DNA of 64,000 nucleotides from Nisaea sp. GTDB lineage: Bacteria; Pseudomonadota; Alphaproteobacteria; Thalassobaculales; Thalassobaculaceae. The notes beneath the pieces were generated by a model. The model had not been told where the DNA came from and searched no databases. It saw nothing but the letters and a program-made list of their open reading frames with translations. The stretch is taken from NCBI RefSeq assembly GCF_034670185.1, contig NZ_JAXMNY010000001.1, forward strand, positions 1,116,001-1,180,000. Reading direction: 5' to 3'. The translations under genes and the position numbers were made by a program. Below are positions 34,934 to 44,466 of the stretch, in pieces (the first letter of the stretch is position 1; every line of letters starts with the position of its first letter).

Positions 34934-36709
34934 TCAGGAAACGTCTGCGGCGTCGTCGATCATGATCTGCACATCGTTGCGGCCATTCCAGTCATCCGGC
35001 CGGAGGTGGCCCGCGACATGGATCGGGCGTCCACTGCTCTTAAGCAATGCCGGTCCGAGATCACCTTCCAGAGCGCGAAAAGCGATGCCTTTCAGACGCT
35101 TGCCGTCGGGGCCCGTAAAGACACAACGCACATGGCCTGTGCCGACTTCACGAACATCAACAAGGCGAACATCGGTCAGAACGAAACGCGGCTCTGAATT
35201 TCCGGCACCGAACGGGCCGACTTTCTGGATGGTGTCGACGAGATCCCTACTCGCTCCCCCAATGGCAAGCGGCGAATCGACCGAAAGCGTCGGCACTATA
35301 GGTTCGCCTTCCAGCTCGCTGTGAATACGCTCCCCGATAAAGGCCCGGAAGGCATCCAGCTTGTCTGCTTCGATTGTGAAACCAGCAGCCATGGCATGCC
35401 CCCCGCCCGCGACCAGCAGTCCCGCCTGATGGGCCGCGATGATAGCTGGGCCGAGAGACACGCCCGGAACGGAGCGTCCGGAACCCTTGCCGATCCCGTT
35501 ATCCAGCGCGATCACGCAAGCCGGACGATCATACCGTTCTTTCAGGCGTCCAGCGACAATACCGATGACGCCGGGATGCCAGTTCTTTGCAGCCACAACA
35601 ATTGCCGGCGCATCATCAGGTTGCTCCGCTGCAAGTGCCTCGGCTTCCGCCAGCACCTGCGCCTCGATCTCACGCCGGTCCGTATTGAAGCTGTCGAGTT
35701 CAGCCGCCAGTGCGACGGCCTCTTCCGGAGAATCGGTCAGAAGCAGACGTGCGCCCAGATCACTTTTGCCGACACGCCCGCCCGCATTCACACGCGGGCC
35801 GAGGACGTAGCCCAGATGATAAGGCTCCGGACGTGCATCGACACCGGCAACGTCAGCGAGCGCCACAAGGCCCTTGTTGCCGCGCTTGGCCATGACCTTG
35901 AGGCCCTGGATGACGAAGGCACGATTCAGGCCTTTCAAGGGCACCACGTCGCACACCGTGCCGAGCGCCACCAGATCCAGAAGGTGCAGCAGGTTCGGCT
36001 CCTGCCGACCATTGAAATAGCCAGCCTCGCGCAGAGCCCGGTTCAGTGCGACTGTGACGAGGAACGTGACACCACATGCCGCAAGATGGCCGAGCGATCC
36101 GTCCTCATCCATCCGGTTCGGATTGACGATCGCGAGCGCTTTCGGCAGATCCGGTTCCGCCATGTGATGATCGACGACAATCATCTCGATACCGGCATCT
36201 GCCGCTGCTTGCAGAGGATCGTAGGCGGTCACGCCGCAATCGAGCGTGATAATCAGGGAAGCACCCTGCTCCTTCAGCTTCAAAAGCGCGGGCGCGTTCG
36301 GCCCATAGCCTTCGCTTATCCTGTCCGGGATGTAGAGCAGCGGATCAACACCGACCCAGCGCAGGTAGCGGATCAGAATGGCGGCAGAGGTCGCTCCATC
36401 AACGTCATAGTCGGAGAAAACCGCGATCCGTTCGCCGTCTCTCACCGCTTTAGCGATCCGCTCGATGCAGGGCGCCATGTCCTGCAAGATGCCCGGATCC
36501 GGCATCAGGGATTTCAGGGTCGGATCGAGAAAGCTCTCGACCTCATCCAGCCCTATATTGCGGGAGGCGATCAGCCGCCCGACCAGTTCCGGAAAACCGA
36601 ATCTCTGGGCGATAGCGAGCCCGACACGTTCGGTTTCCGGATTCGTGCCATGCCTCGGGATCCAGCGTTTGCCGGTGAAGGAGCGCTCAACCCCGAGGAA
36701 ACTCTGCAC
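34934..36709 (-). CDS. recJ: Single-stranded-DNA-specific exonuclease RecJ
   Basis: A 591-residue DHH-superfamily 5'-3' exonuclease of recombination and mismatch repair. I chose GTG 36709, which gives the family-like start VQSFLGVERSFTGKRW and leaves a 4-bp gap after glpX; the longer frame would need TTG 36775 inside glpX. Motifs are SDYDVDGATSAAIL (motif I), LDCGVTAYD (II), VVDHHM (III) and the DHHA1 GGGHAMAAGF glycine loop near residue 450. All metal ligands seem intact. Last gene of hom-glpX-recJ, an order seen in many alphaproteobacteria. Confidence 0.95.
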   Translation of the reverse strand: MQSFLGVERSFTGKRWIPRHGTNPETERVGLAIAQRFGFPELVGRLIASRNIGLDEVESFLDPTLKSLMPDPGILQDMAPCIERIAKAVRDGERIAVFSDYDVDGATSAAILIRYLRWVGVDPLLYIPDRISEGYGPNAPALLKLKEQGASLIITLDCGVTAYDPLQAAADAGIEMIVVDHHMAEPDLPKALAIVNPNRMDEDGSLGHLAACGVTFLVTVALNRALREAGYFNGRQEPNLLHLLDLVALGTVCDVVPLKGLNRAFVIQGLKVMAKRGNKGLVALADVAGVDARPEPYHLGYVLGPRVNAGGRVGKSDLGARLLLTDSPEEAVALAAELDSFNTDRREIEAQVLAEAEALAAEQPDDAPAIVVAAKNWHPGVIGIVAGRLKERYDRPACVIALDNGIGKGSGRSVPGVSLGPAIIAAHQAGLLVAGGGHAMAAGFTIEADKLDAFRAFIGERIHSELEGEPIVPTLSVDSPLAIGGASRDLVDTIQKVGPFGAGNSEPRFVLTDVRLVDVREVGTGHVRCVFTGPDGKRLKGIAFRALEGDLGPALLKSSGRPIHVAGHLRPDDWNGRNDVQIMIDDAADVS

Positions 36710-36713
36710 GGGT

Positions 36714-37721
36714 TTACTGGTCTTTGTCGAAGCCGGTTTCGGAGGATTTCCGGGTCCAGTCGTGATGCGCTTCAACAGTCCGGACGGTGCCGGTCTTGGA
36801 ACGCATGATGATCGAGTGGGTCATTGCCCCGCCCGGATATTTGCGCACGCCCTGCAGCATTGTGCCGGTGGTAACGCCTGTTGCCGCGAACATCACGTCG
36901 CCGCTGGCCAGATCCAGCAGGCCATACTTGCGATCGAAATCGGTGATCCCGAGACGGGTCGCCCGGCCACGCTCATCATCATTACGGAACAACAGGCGGC
37001 TCTGCATCTGACCGCCGATGCAACGCAGTGCTGCCGCGGCCAGAACGCCCTCGGGGGCGCCGCCGGAGCCCATATAGAGATCAACGCCGCTGGTCGGCTG
37101 GGACGTCGCGATAACACCGGAAACATCGCCGTCGTCGATCAGCATGATCCGTGCACCCGCATCGCGCACCCTGGCAATCAGATCGCTGTGCCGCGGGCGG
37201 TCGAGGATACAAACCACCAGATCCTCAATCGCCATCTTCTTCGCCTTGGCGAGATTGGCGAGATTTTCCGCAACGCTGTTGTCAAGATCGACCACGCCTT
37301 CCGGCAGATCGGCGCCAACGGCGATCTTGTCCATATAAACGTCCGGCGCATTCAGGAATCCGCCCTCGTTCGCCATTGCCACGACGGCAAGCGCGTTCGG
37401 GCCGCCCTTGGCTGTAATCGTGGTGCCTTCCAGCGGATCGAGTGCGATATCAATCTTCGGGCCACCCTTGCCGACCTTCTCACCGATATAAAGCATCGGC
37501 GCCTCGTCGCGTTCGCCTTCGCCGATTACCACGGTGCCGTCGATCTCAAGATTGTTGAGGGCACTCCGCATAGCGTCGACGGCAGCCTGATCGGCTTCCT
37601 TTTCGTCGCCACGCCCCATCAGGCGGGACGCCGCGAGCGCCGCTGCTTCCGTCACCCGCACAGCTTCGAGCGCAAGGTTCCGGTCCATGGTCAGCGCGCC
37701 CTGCGTTTCCCTCTCAGCCAT
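36714..37721 (-). CDS. glpX: Class II fructose-1,6-bisphosphatase
   Basis: A 335-residue Li-sensitive phosphatase of the FIG superfamily, converting fructose-1,6-bisphosphate to fructose-6-phosphate in gluconeogenesis or the Calvin cycle. Motifs are VIGEGERDEAPML (metal site), IALDPLEGTTITAKGG (DPxxGT core) and GSGGAPEGVLAAAALRCIGG. Length is normal. It lies 66 bp behind hom and 4 bp before recJ, in one leftward unit. Its product, fructose-6-phosphate, is also the substrate of the GlmS encoded earlier in the window, though no direct link is implied. Confidence 0.96.
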   Translation of the reverse strand: MAERETQGALTMDRNLALEAVRVTEAAALAASRLMGRGDEKEADQAAVDAMRSALNNLEIDGTVVIGEGERDEAPMLYIGEKVGKGGPKIDIALDPLEGTTITAKGGPNALAVVAMANEGGFLNAPDVYMDKIAVGADLPEGVVDLDNSVAENLANLAKAKKMAIEDLVVCILDRPRHSDLIARVRDAGARIMLIDDGDVSGVIATSQPTSGVDLYMGSGGAPEGVLAAAALRCIGGQMQSRLLFRNDDERGRATRLGITDFDRKYGLLDLASGDVMFAATGVTTGTMLQGVRKYPGGAMTHSIIMRSKTGTVRTVEAHHDWTRKSSETGFDKDQ

Positions 37722-37787
37722 AATTGTCGTCCTTTTTTGTCATCTTGGTTTTGTTAATTCCTGTCCGGTGCCTGTGGCAGCCGAAAG

Positions 37788-39077
37788 TCAGAAGTCTTCT
37801 ATCCTGATCTGCCGCGGCTCTTCCAGCACGCAATCCAGCCTCGCCAGTTCCTCGAACGATGCTTTGATCGCCGTTTCCGAGGTTTCATGCGTAGTCAGAA
37901 CCAGCGGCACCGCTTCTTCCGGATTGCGCGCCCGCTGGATCATCGCCTCGATAGAGACATCATGATCCCGGAAAATTGCCGTTACATCGGCGAGCACACC
38001 CGGCCGGTCGATCACCATCAGCCGCAGATAATAACATCCCGTTAATGAAGAGATCGGCGCTGTCCGGGCCGCCGAAAGCTTGCTTGAATCAAGACCGAAT
38101 ACCGGCACCCGACGGCCAGCCGCGAGATCCATGACGTCGGCAATCACCGCCGATGCAGTTGGCCCTGCTCCGGCGCCGCGCCCGTAGGAGAGCGTTGTGC
38201 CCACGGCGCTGCCTTCCGCAACCACGGCATTAAACACATCCTCGACCTGCCCGATAGGCGTATCCGCCTTCACCATGCAGGGGTGGACGCGCTGCTGCAC
38301 GCCTGAATCCGTTTCCTCGGCAATCCCGAGCAGCTTGATGCGGTAACCGAGTTCCTCGGCGAACGTGATGTCCAGTGGCGAGACATGACGGACCCCCTCG
38401 ACATGGACGTTCTCGAAATCGACATGGTGTCCAAAGGCGATGGCCGAAAGAATAGCGAGCTTGTGCGCCGCATCTACCCCGTCCACGTCAAAGGACGGGT
38501 CGGCTTCGGCATATCCAAGCCGCTGTGCATCGGCCAGCACATCGTCGAACGGGCGGCCGGTCTCGCGCATCACACTCATGATGTAATTGCAGGTGCCATT
38601 CAGAATTCCATAGATCCGCTTGATATGATTCCCAGCAAGCCCTTCACGCAGCGACTTGATGATCGGGATACCGCCGGCAACTGCAGCCTCGAACCCGAGG
38701 CCAACATCTTTCTCTTCGCATGCTTTGGCTATTTCGGATCCGTGATGCGCGACCAAAGCCTTATTCGCTGTAACGACCGACTTGCCCGACTTTATAGCGC
38801 CCAGCACGAGGTCATAGGCCACGCCTTCAGAGCCGCCGATGAGTTCCAGCACGCAATCGACGTCGTCGCGGCTAGCCAACGCTGCCGCGTTGTCAACCCA
38901 GTCAACACCGGCAAGATCGACACCGCGATCACGGCTCCTGTCCCGAGCCGAAACGGCCTTCAACTCGATGGCACGCCCGGCACGGGCGCTCAGCATCGCT
39001 GTGTCAGTCAGCAAAATACGCGCCGTCTCCGCCCCGACAGTACCCAGCCCGGCGATTGCTACTCTGAACGGCTGCAT
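37788..39077 (-). CDS. hom: Homoserine dehydrogenase
   Basis: A 429-residue NAD(P)-dependent enzyme making homoserine from aspartate semialdehyde for threonine and methionine synthesis. ATG 39077 (MQPFRVAIAGLGTVG) follows AGGGAG by 9 nt. Rossmann GLGTVG at residues 10-15, the catalytic region GILNGTCNYIMSVM, YAEADPSFDVDGVDAAHKL, and a C-terminal ACT domain from about 350 (LRLMVIDRPGVLADVTAIF) that usually senses threonine. First gene of hom-glpX-recJ. Confidence 0.96.
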   Translation of the reverse strand: MQPFRVAIAGLGTVGAETARILLTDTAMLSARAGRAIELKAVSARDRSRDRGVDLAGVDWVDNAAALASRDDVDCVLELIGGSEGVAYDLVLGAIKSGKSVVTANKALVAHHGSEIAKACEEKDVGLGFEAAVAGGIPIIKSLREGLAGNHIKRIYGILNGTCNYIMSVMRETGRPFDDVLADAQRLGYAEADPSFDVDGVDAAHKLAILSAIAFGHHVDFENVHVEGVRHVSPLDITFAEELGYRIKLLGIAEETDSGVQQRVHPCMVKADTPIGQVEDVFNAVVAEGSAVGTTLSYGRGAGAGPTASAVIADVMDLAAGRRVPVFGLDSSKLSAARTAPISSLTGCYYLRLMVIDRPGVLADVTAIFRDHDVSIEAMIQRARNPEEAVPLVLTTHETSETAIKASFEELARLDCVLEEPRQIRIEDF

Positions 39078-39206
39078 GGATGCATTCTCCCTAACGGACA
39101 TGCGCCGGAATCCGTCCATTTATGGATCCCGCCGCAGCAGATTTAACGTGCGGCCCGGCGGCGGAGCCACCAAGGCCCCGCTTTCATACCCCGCAGGGAG
39201 CGCGGG

Positions 39207-40538
39207 TCAATAGATGAGATAAATTTCAGCCCGACGATTTTCCGCTTCTCCTGCCGGCATCGCTTCTGAGGAGACAGGCTGGCTGTCGCCAACAGCAAGC
39301 ACGGAAATCCGGTCGGACGGCGCTCCCGCATTGATCAGCGCTTCGGCAACCACGTTCGCACGCTTCAAGGAAAGCTCGAAATTAATCAGCTTGTGCTCGG
39401 ACGGATCCATGTTCCGGGTACGGCTCGACGCGTGGCCGACGATCTCGACACTCGCGTTGTAGTCCCGAATCAATGGCACCAGCTCGCGAATTACACCGCG
39501 GTCCGAGCCGGACAGCCGGGAGGACCCATTGGTAAAGCGAATTACTCCTGCCTGGTATGAACCGCCACCACCAACTGGATAGTTTTCGAAGGATCCCGGC
39601 AGTGCACTCTCGTCAACGATCACACTCGGGTCGTCGAAATTGAATGGCTGGTTCTCCGGAATAGTAAGGGCCAGAAGCCCGGTTTCCGCAGCAAGCGGTG
39701 CCGGAACCGGCTCAGGTTGGATGACAGGCTCCGGGGTCGTTGGAACCGATGCCGTCTGAGTTACTGTTGCCGCCGCCGATACTTCCTCCTGGGCTGTTTC
39801 CGATGCCGGAGGGGGTTCAACAGCAACGGCTTCTGAGGAGCCAGTTTTAGCGTCAGAGATAAATTTCTTATAGCGCGCGCCGAGCGTCCCGGTTTGGGGC
39901 TGGTCTGCGCGACTACTGCGTGTTGTCGGCTCCCCTACCCTGGCGCTTGTTACCGGCCGATCGCCCTCTGATTCAGGCGCTGGCGAATTTGGCCACAAGC
40001 TGGACCGCGATGAAGTGTTTCCGGTATCGGCCACAGCCTGAGACGGCAGCGACGAAGCTGCTGCCTTCGCCGGCTCCTCCATCTGCTTGGTTGCTTCATC
40101 CGAAGCTGTCATCCGAATTGGTTTAATCTCTTCTGCGGCGACACTTTCGGTCCCTCCGCTAGGCTCGGAAGCAGCAGGGGCTTTCGGTTGAATCTGCGCA
40201 AGTGAGCCAGTGCTGGCATCTGTCACCGATGGTGCGGAGCCTTTGTCGTCATACTGCGCATTCGCCCTGTCAGAGACCAATTCATCCTTGATATCCGCCC
40301 GCTCCGCAGCCGTCGTGCGCGGCGCCGGATTATCGGGGACAGAAGAGACATTCGGATAGGTGCCGGTATCGCCGGACGTATCGGCATCGGAATCATCGAA
40401 CCAGCCACCGACGGCAGACGCGGAGTCATTATACCATTCAACCGGATTAAGCGCGTCCGGCACGGATGAGCACCCCGCAAGCGTCAAGCTTAAGGCCGTT
40501 ACAAGACCCAAAGCCGATTTGTGGCGCCCTTTATACAT
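39207..40538 (-). CDS. OmpA-family peptidoglycan-binding lipoprotein
   Basis: A 443-residue protein. ATG 40538 (MYKGRHKSALGL) has AAGGA 8 nt upstream; ATG 40547 has none. Lipobox LTLAGC with the lipidated cysteine at about residue 23. Residues 40-310 are a low-complexity, Ser/Ala/Pro/Glu-rich, probably disordered spacer. The C-terminal about 120 residues form an OmpA-like domain (IRFTNGSSRL, IVGHASSRTRN, LSLKRANVVAEALINAGA, ENRRAEIYL) that binds diaminopimelate in peptidoglycan. An outer-membrane-to-wall tether is likely. Single-gene unit upstream of hom, with its start divergent from phaC. Confidence 0.9.
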   Translation of the reverse strand: MYKGRHKSALGLVTALSLTLAGCSSVPDALNPVEWYNDSASAVGGWFDDSDADTSGDTGTYPNVSSVPDNPAPRTTAAERADIKDELVSDRANAQYDDKGSAPSVTDASTGSLAQIQPKAPAASEPSGGTESVAAEEIKPIRMTASDEATKQMEEPAKAAASSLPSQAVADTGNTSSRSSLWPNSPAPESEGDRPVTSARVGEPTTRSSRADQPQTGTLGARYKKFISDAKTGSSEAVAVEPPPASETAQEEVSAAATVTQTASVPTTPEPVIQPEPVPAPLAAETGLLALTIPENQPFNFDDPSVIVDESALPGSFENYPVGGGGSYQAGVIRFTNGSSRLSGSDRGVIRELVPLIRDYNASVEIVGHASSRTRNMDPSEHKLINFELSLKRANVVAEALINAGAPSDRISVLAVGDSQPVSSEAMPAGEAENRRAEIYLIY

Positions 40539-40749
40539 TTCCGTCATCCTTCAGAAACTCCGACCCTCGGGCCAGTCTCGCGAAACCGGCCTTAGACAGT
40601 AAACTTGCTGCGAACGGATTTATCATAGTTGCTTGGAAAAACACAGATTACTATCTGATTTTAAGGGTATGATTCTTTGAAATGCCACACTCTATCCCTA
40701 CTATTGCTACAATCGATTTCAAATGATCGGCTGAGAGAGTGAGGCGGGG
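40539..40749. promoter_or_regulatory. Divergent ompA-like/phaC intergenic region
   Basis: This 211-bp AT-rich region serves two divergent genes. Apart from the candidate phaC promoter at 40677-40704, I see no further gene, repeat or obvious operator. Confidence 0.4.
40677..40704 (+). promoter_or_regulatory. Candidate sigma70 promoter of phaC
   Basis: TTGAAA at 40677-40682 and TACTAT at 40699-40704 are spaced by 16 bp, about 45 bp before the phaC start. The match to consensus is reasonable but unproven. Confidence 0.45.
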
Positions 40750-42549
40750 ATGCATGAGCATTCGGAGGAGATGAAGCAAATCGACCCGGTTGAATTCGCC
40801 AACACCATGCAAGACATCGCAACACGATCGCAAAAGCTCGTGAGCAGCTTCATGGAGCGCCAGAAACTTGACGGCAAGGCTGCGGATTCCGATCCGCTGC
40901 ATCTGGCCGACGCTTTCATGTCCCTGACGAATCAGATGATGAACAATCCGGCTCATCTCGTTCAGGCCCAGATGGACCTCTGGCAAGGCTATATGGATAT
41001 CTGGAACCGGTCCACGCAGCGCTGGCTGGGAAAAGAAACCGAACCAACCGTTCAGACCGAGACAACCGACCGCCGGTTTCGCGATGAGGCCTGGCAGGAA
41101 AATGTCGTCTTCGACTTCATCAAACAAAGTTATCTTCTGACATCACGCTGGACGCAGGACCTGGTCGGACAGACCGAGGGGCTCGATCAGAAAACCCAGC
41201 AGAAGGTCGACTTCTATACCCGCCAGTTTGTCGACGCGATGGCACCGACGAACTTCCTGATGACCAATCCGGAGGTGCTGCGGACCACCGTTGAAACCCA
41301 CGGCGACAACCTTGTACATGGCCTGCAGAACCTGCTTGAAGACCTTGAGCGGGGCAAAGGCAAACTGTCGATCCGGATGACAGATCCCGATGCTTTCGAA
41401 GTCGGCAAGAACATCGCCACGTCGCCCGGAAAAGTGGTTTACCAGAACGACCTCATGCAGCTGATCCAATATTCACCATCGACCGAGACGGTCTATCGCC
41501 GTCCGCTGCTGATCGTGCCGCCGTGGATCAACAAGTTCTATATTCTTGACCTGCGAGAGAAGAACTCCTTCATCCGCTGGGCCGTATCCGAGGGCTTCAC
41601 TGTCTTCGTCGTCTCCTGGGTCAATCCGGACGAGAAACTGAGCCGGAAATCCTTTGAGGATTATATGCTCGAGGGACCCTTGGCCGCACTCGATGCAATC
41701 GAGCAGGCAACAGGCGAGAAAGAGGCGAACGTCATCGGCTATTGCATCGGCGGCACGCTGATGGCGGCCACCCTCGCCTATATGACCGCGAAGAAGGACG
41801 ACCGCATAAAGTCGATCACGTTCTTCACCACCATGGTTGATTTCGAGGAGGCGGGCGAGCTCAGCGTTTTCATCGACGAGGAGCAGCTCGCGGCACTCGA
41901 AGAGAAGATGAACAAGCGCGGCTATCTCGACGGCTCCGAGATGGCGACGACATTCAACATGCTGCGCGCCAACGATCTTATCTGGTCATTCGTGGTGAAC
42001 AACTACCTGCTCGGCAAGGATCCCTTCCCGTTTGACCTGCTGTACTGGAATTCCGATTCAACCCGGATGCCGGCAGTGATGCACAGCTTCTATCTGCGCA
42101 AAATGTACCAGGAGAACAAACTGATCGAGCCAGGCGCCCTCACGCTTGCGGGGACGCCGATTGACCTCAGCACGATCAAGACACCGGCATTTATCCTTTC
42201 GACCAAGGAAGACCATATCGCCCCATGGAAATCGACCTATCGGGCGACACAAATCTATTCCGGTCCCATCAAGTTCTGCCTTGCAGGCTCGGGCCATATC
42301 GCCGGTGTTGTCAATCCGCCCGGCGACAAGCCGAAATACGGCCATTACACCAATAGCCGGCGCCCGAAATCACCGGATAAATGGCTCGAGGGGGCGACCT
42401 ATCACGAAGGCACCTGGTGGCCTGAATGGGCGAAATGGATGTCTCGCCATGGTGGCGGTCAGGTCGAGGCGAGGGTCCCCGGTGACGCAGCCTTGAGCGT
42501 GATCGAGGATGCACCCGGCAGCTATGTGAAAGTACAGAAAAAGGACTGA
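40750..42549 (+). CDS. phaC: Class I poly(3-hydroxyalkanoate) synthase
   Basis: A 599-residue polymerase that joins 3-hydroxyacyl-CoA units into storage polyester on granules. The lipase-box-like GYCIGGTL places the nucleophile at C332; the catalytic aspartate lies in TKEDHIAPW and histidine in GSGHIAGVVNPP, so the triad is complete. The N-terminal 200 residues, with PHA_synth N domain and YLLTSRW, fit class I (no PhaE needed). GAGGCGGGG precedes ATG 40750; an internal ATG at 40771 is possible. phaA, phaB, phasin and phaR genes are not adjacent. Confidence 0.96.
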   Translation: MHEHSEEMKQIDPVEFANTMQDIATRSQKLVSSFMERQKLDGKAADSDPLHLADAFMSLTNQMMNNPAHLVQAQMDLWQGYMDIWNRSTQRWLGKETEPTVQTETTDRRFRDEAWQENVVFDFIKQSYLLTSRWTQDLVGQTEGLDQKTQQKVDFYTRQFVDAMAPTNFLMTNPEVLRTTVETHGDNLVHGLQNLLEDLERGKGKLSIRMTDPDAFEVGKNIATSPGKVVYQNDLMQLIQYSPSTETVYRRPLLIVPPWINKFYILDLREKNSFIRWAVSEGFTVFVVSWVNPDEKLSRKSFEDYMLEGPLAALDAIEQATGEKEANVIGYCIGGTLMAATLAYMTAKKDDRIKSITFFTTMVDFEEAGELSVFIDEEQLAALEEKMNKRGYLDGSEMATTFNMLRANDLIWSFVVNNYLLGKDPFPFDLLYWNSDSTRMPAVMHSFYLRKMYQENKLIEPGALTLAGTPIDLSTIKTPAFILSTKEDHIAPWKSTYRATQIYSGPIKFCLAGSGHIAGVVNPPGDKPKYGHYTNSRRPKSPDKWLEGATYHEGTWWPEWAKWMSRHGGGQVEARVPGDAALSVIEDAPGSYVKVQKKD

Positions 42550-42577
42550 CAGACCTTAGGGGCACCGCGTCAGTCCT
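42536..42577 (-). terminator. Rho-independent terminator of the gamma-CA-like gene
   Basis: A 9-bp inverted repeat, AGGACTGAC at 42542-42550 and GTCAGTCCT at 42569-42577, encloses the stops of both convergent genes; on the minus strand it is followed by TTTTT (42536-42541). The 18-nt loop is long, so strength is uncertain. Confidence 0.6.
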
Positions 42578-43121
42578 CCGCTAGGTATTCCTGCGCCAAC
42601 TCCCAATAATGGACGGAGACATAGGAGAGATACTGTTTCTCCTGCTCCGTCAGATCGCGTGTGTATCGCCCCGGATTACCCATCCAGAGTTGGCCCGTGC
42701 GAACAATCTTGCCCGGAGCGACAAGCGCGCCCGCAGCAACCATCGCGCCGGTTTCGACGATGGCTCCGTCCATCACGGTCGCCCCCATGCCGACAAAGGA
42801 GCGGTCTTCCAGAATACAGGCGTGAATGATTGCAGCGTGTCCAATCGACACATCGTCGCCGATCTCCGTGCCCTGCCCTATTGAGCTGACATGCACGATT
42901 GTCCCGTCCTGGATATTGCTGCGGCGCCCGACTCGGATCGGATTGTCATCACCACGCAGGACAGCGCCGTACCATATGCTGCTCTCCGCACCGACGGTGA
43001 CGTCACCGATAAGCGCTGCAGTTGCCGCCAGAAAGGATGGGGCCGCGACCGTCGGCGTCTTCCCCTTAACACGTCTCAAAAGTGCCGGCACTCTCGTCTC
43101 CAGGTAGCCAGTGTATGTCAT
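42570..43121 (-). CDS. Gamma-carbonic-anhydrase-like hexapeptide protein
   Basis: A 183-residue left-handed beta-helix protein; ATG 43121 (MTYTGYLETRVP) gives the usual length, while the longer frame adds unrelated sequence. Hexapeptide repeats span about 40-140. The three zinc/iron histidines are present in DGTIVHVSS and IGHAAIIHACILED, and WYGAVLRGD is typical of the YrdA/CaiE-like group. Carbonic anhydrase activity is documented for some relatives; others have unknown roles. No clear ribosome site is visible. Confidence 0.87.
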   Translation of the reverse strand: MTYTGYLETRVPALLRRVKGKTPTVAAPSFLAATAALIGDVTVGAESSIWYGAVLRGDDNPIRVGRRSNIQDGTIVHVSSIGQGTEIGDDVSIGHAAIIHACILEDRSFVGMGATVMDGAIVETGAMVAAGALVAPGKIVRTGQLWMGNPGRYTRDLTEQEKQYLSYVSVHYWELAQEYLAED

Positions 43122-43257
43122 CACATATCTAGACCAGTCCCGGCCGTCATGCAGCATCAGGACTTGAATTGTCAGGAGCGAAAGTTCAGAACCGCTCGTC
43201 CTTATGCAATACGGCAATTAAGCATTCCATGAACAGTGACCAGCGAATCTCCCCGTC
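43122..43257. other. Divergent gap between gamma-CA-like and MFS genes
   Basis: The 136 bp hold no ORF I can support and no clear inverted repeat. Promoters for both divergent genes are expected here but none is convincing. Confidence 0.4.
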
Positions 43258-44466
43258 ATGCTGAATCGGAAATGGCGCAACGTCGCGCTGCTGACCTTCT
43301 GCGAAGTCCTCGCCATGACGCTCTGGTTCAGCGGCTCGGCGATCATTCCCGGACTTCGACAGGAAATGGTACTGAGCGACAGTCAGGCCGCTGCCATGGC
43401 GAGCGCCGTATCCTTCGGGTTTGTCGCTGGCACTCTGCTGAGCGCATTTTTCACACTTGTCGACCGGGTCAGACCGCAGACGCTGTTCATGTTAGCCGCG
43501 CTCACGGCTGCCGCCGCCAATCTGGCGACGCTTGCGATCGATCCGGCCGGCCCCTGGATGCCTTTCCTGCGCTTTATCGTCGGCGCCTGCATGGCCGGGG
43601 TCTATCCGGTCGGCATGGTTCTGGTTTCCTCCTGGACAGAGAAAGACCGCGGCTTCCTGGTCGGACTGCTGGTCGCGGCCCTGACACTGGGCTCCGGGGC
43701 GCCACACCTGATCGATCTGTTCGGTGGCCTCGACTGGCGTTTCACCATTATTGCCAGCTCATCCATGGCCGCAGTCGCCGGGCTTCTCTGCCAGCTCTTC
43801 GAGCCCGGCCGTCCCTTTGCCAAGGCCGCGGCCTTCAAGCCCGGCCAGATGCTTCAGGCCCTGACCGATCCGGCACTCAGGCTCGCCAATTTCGGCTATT
43901 TCGGACACATGGTGGAACTCTATGCCGTCTGGGCCTGGATCGGCCTGTTCCTCGCGTCCAGCCTGGCAATCTATCCGGGCGGTGAACATGCTCCGGAACT
44001 GGCAAAACTGCTCGCCTTCACCATGATCGGCTCCGGCGCCGTCGGCAGCATTGCCGGTGGCTTTCTCGCGGATCGCATCGGCAGGACCCGGCTTACCATC
44101 GGCGCGATGGCAATCAGCGGAGTTTGTTGCATCCTCGCCGGTTTCGCGTTTGGTATGCCAACTTATGTACTTGTCATCTTGTGTGTGGTGTGGGGTATTT
44201 CCATCATTGCCGACTCAGCCCAATTCTCCGCAAGCGTAATCGAGCTCTCCCCGCCTGCCTATGTCGGCACCATGGTCACGACGCAGACCTGCATCGGCTT
44301 CGTGCTGACCATCGCGACGATCCATGCCGTTCCTTTCCTGGTCGATTGGTTGGGCTGGAGCGGCGCTTTTGTTCCACTAGCGGCCGGCCCATTCCTCGGC
44401 GTTTTGGCCATGGCTAAACTCCGGGCCATGCCGGACTCCGTCAAGCTGGCACACGGACGCCGTTGA
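43258..44466 (+). CDS. MFS transporter
   Basis: A 402-residue protein with 12 predicted TM helices and the MFS loop elements FFTLVDRVRPQT (2-3 loop, motif A-like) and ADRIGRTRLTIG (8-9 loop). LTLWFSGSAIIPGLRQEM and YPVGMVLVSSWTEKDRGF resemble NarK/CynX-type and drug:H+ subfamilies, but the substrate cannot be assigned. It starts divergently from the gamma-CA-like gene and is followed by a 182-bp gap, so it is probably monocistronic. Confidence 0.88.
   Translation: MLNRKWRNVALLTFCEVLAMTLWFSGSAIIPGLRQEMVLSDSQAAAMASAVSFGFVAGTLLSAFFTLVDRVRPQTLFMLAALTAAAANLATLAIDPAGPWMPFLRFIVGACMAGVYPVGMVLVSSWTEKDRGFLVGLLVAALTLGSGAPHLIDLFGGLDWRFTIIASSSMAAVAGLLCQLFEPGRPFAKAAAFKPGQMLQALTDPALRLANFGYFGHMVELYAVWAWIGLFLASSLAIYPGGEHAPELAKLLAFTMIGSGAVGSIAGGFLADRIGRTRLTIGAMAISGVCCILAGFAFGMPTYVLVILCVVWGISIIADSAQFSASVIELSPPAYVGTMVTTQTCIGFVLTIATIHAVPFLVDWLGWSGAFVPLAAGPFLGVLAMAKLRAMPDSVKLAHGRR

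Noticed and set aside
35321..36808. Long plus-strand ORF of 495 codons
   Set aside because: It lies wholly opposite recJ, whose DHH and DHHA1 motifs are intact, and the translation shows no family resemblance.
36465..37757. Plus-strand ORF of 430 codons
   Set aside because: Antisense to glpX and the start of recJ; a high-GC shadow frame.
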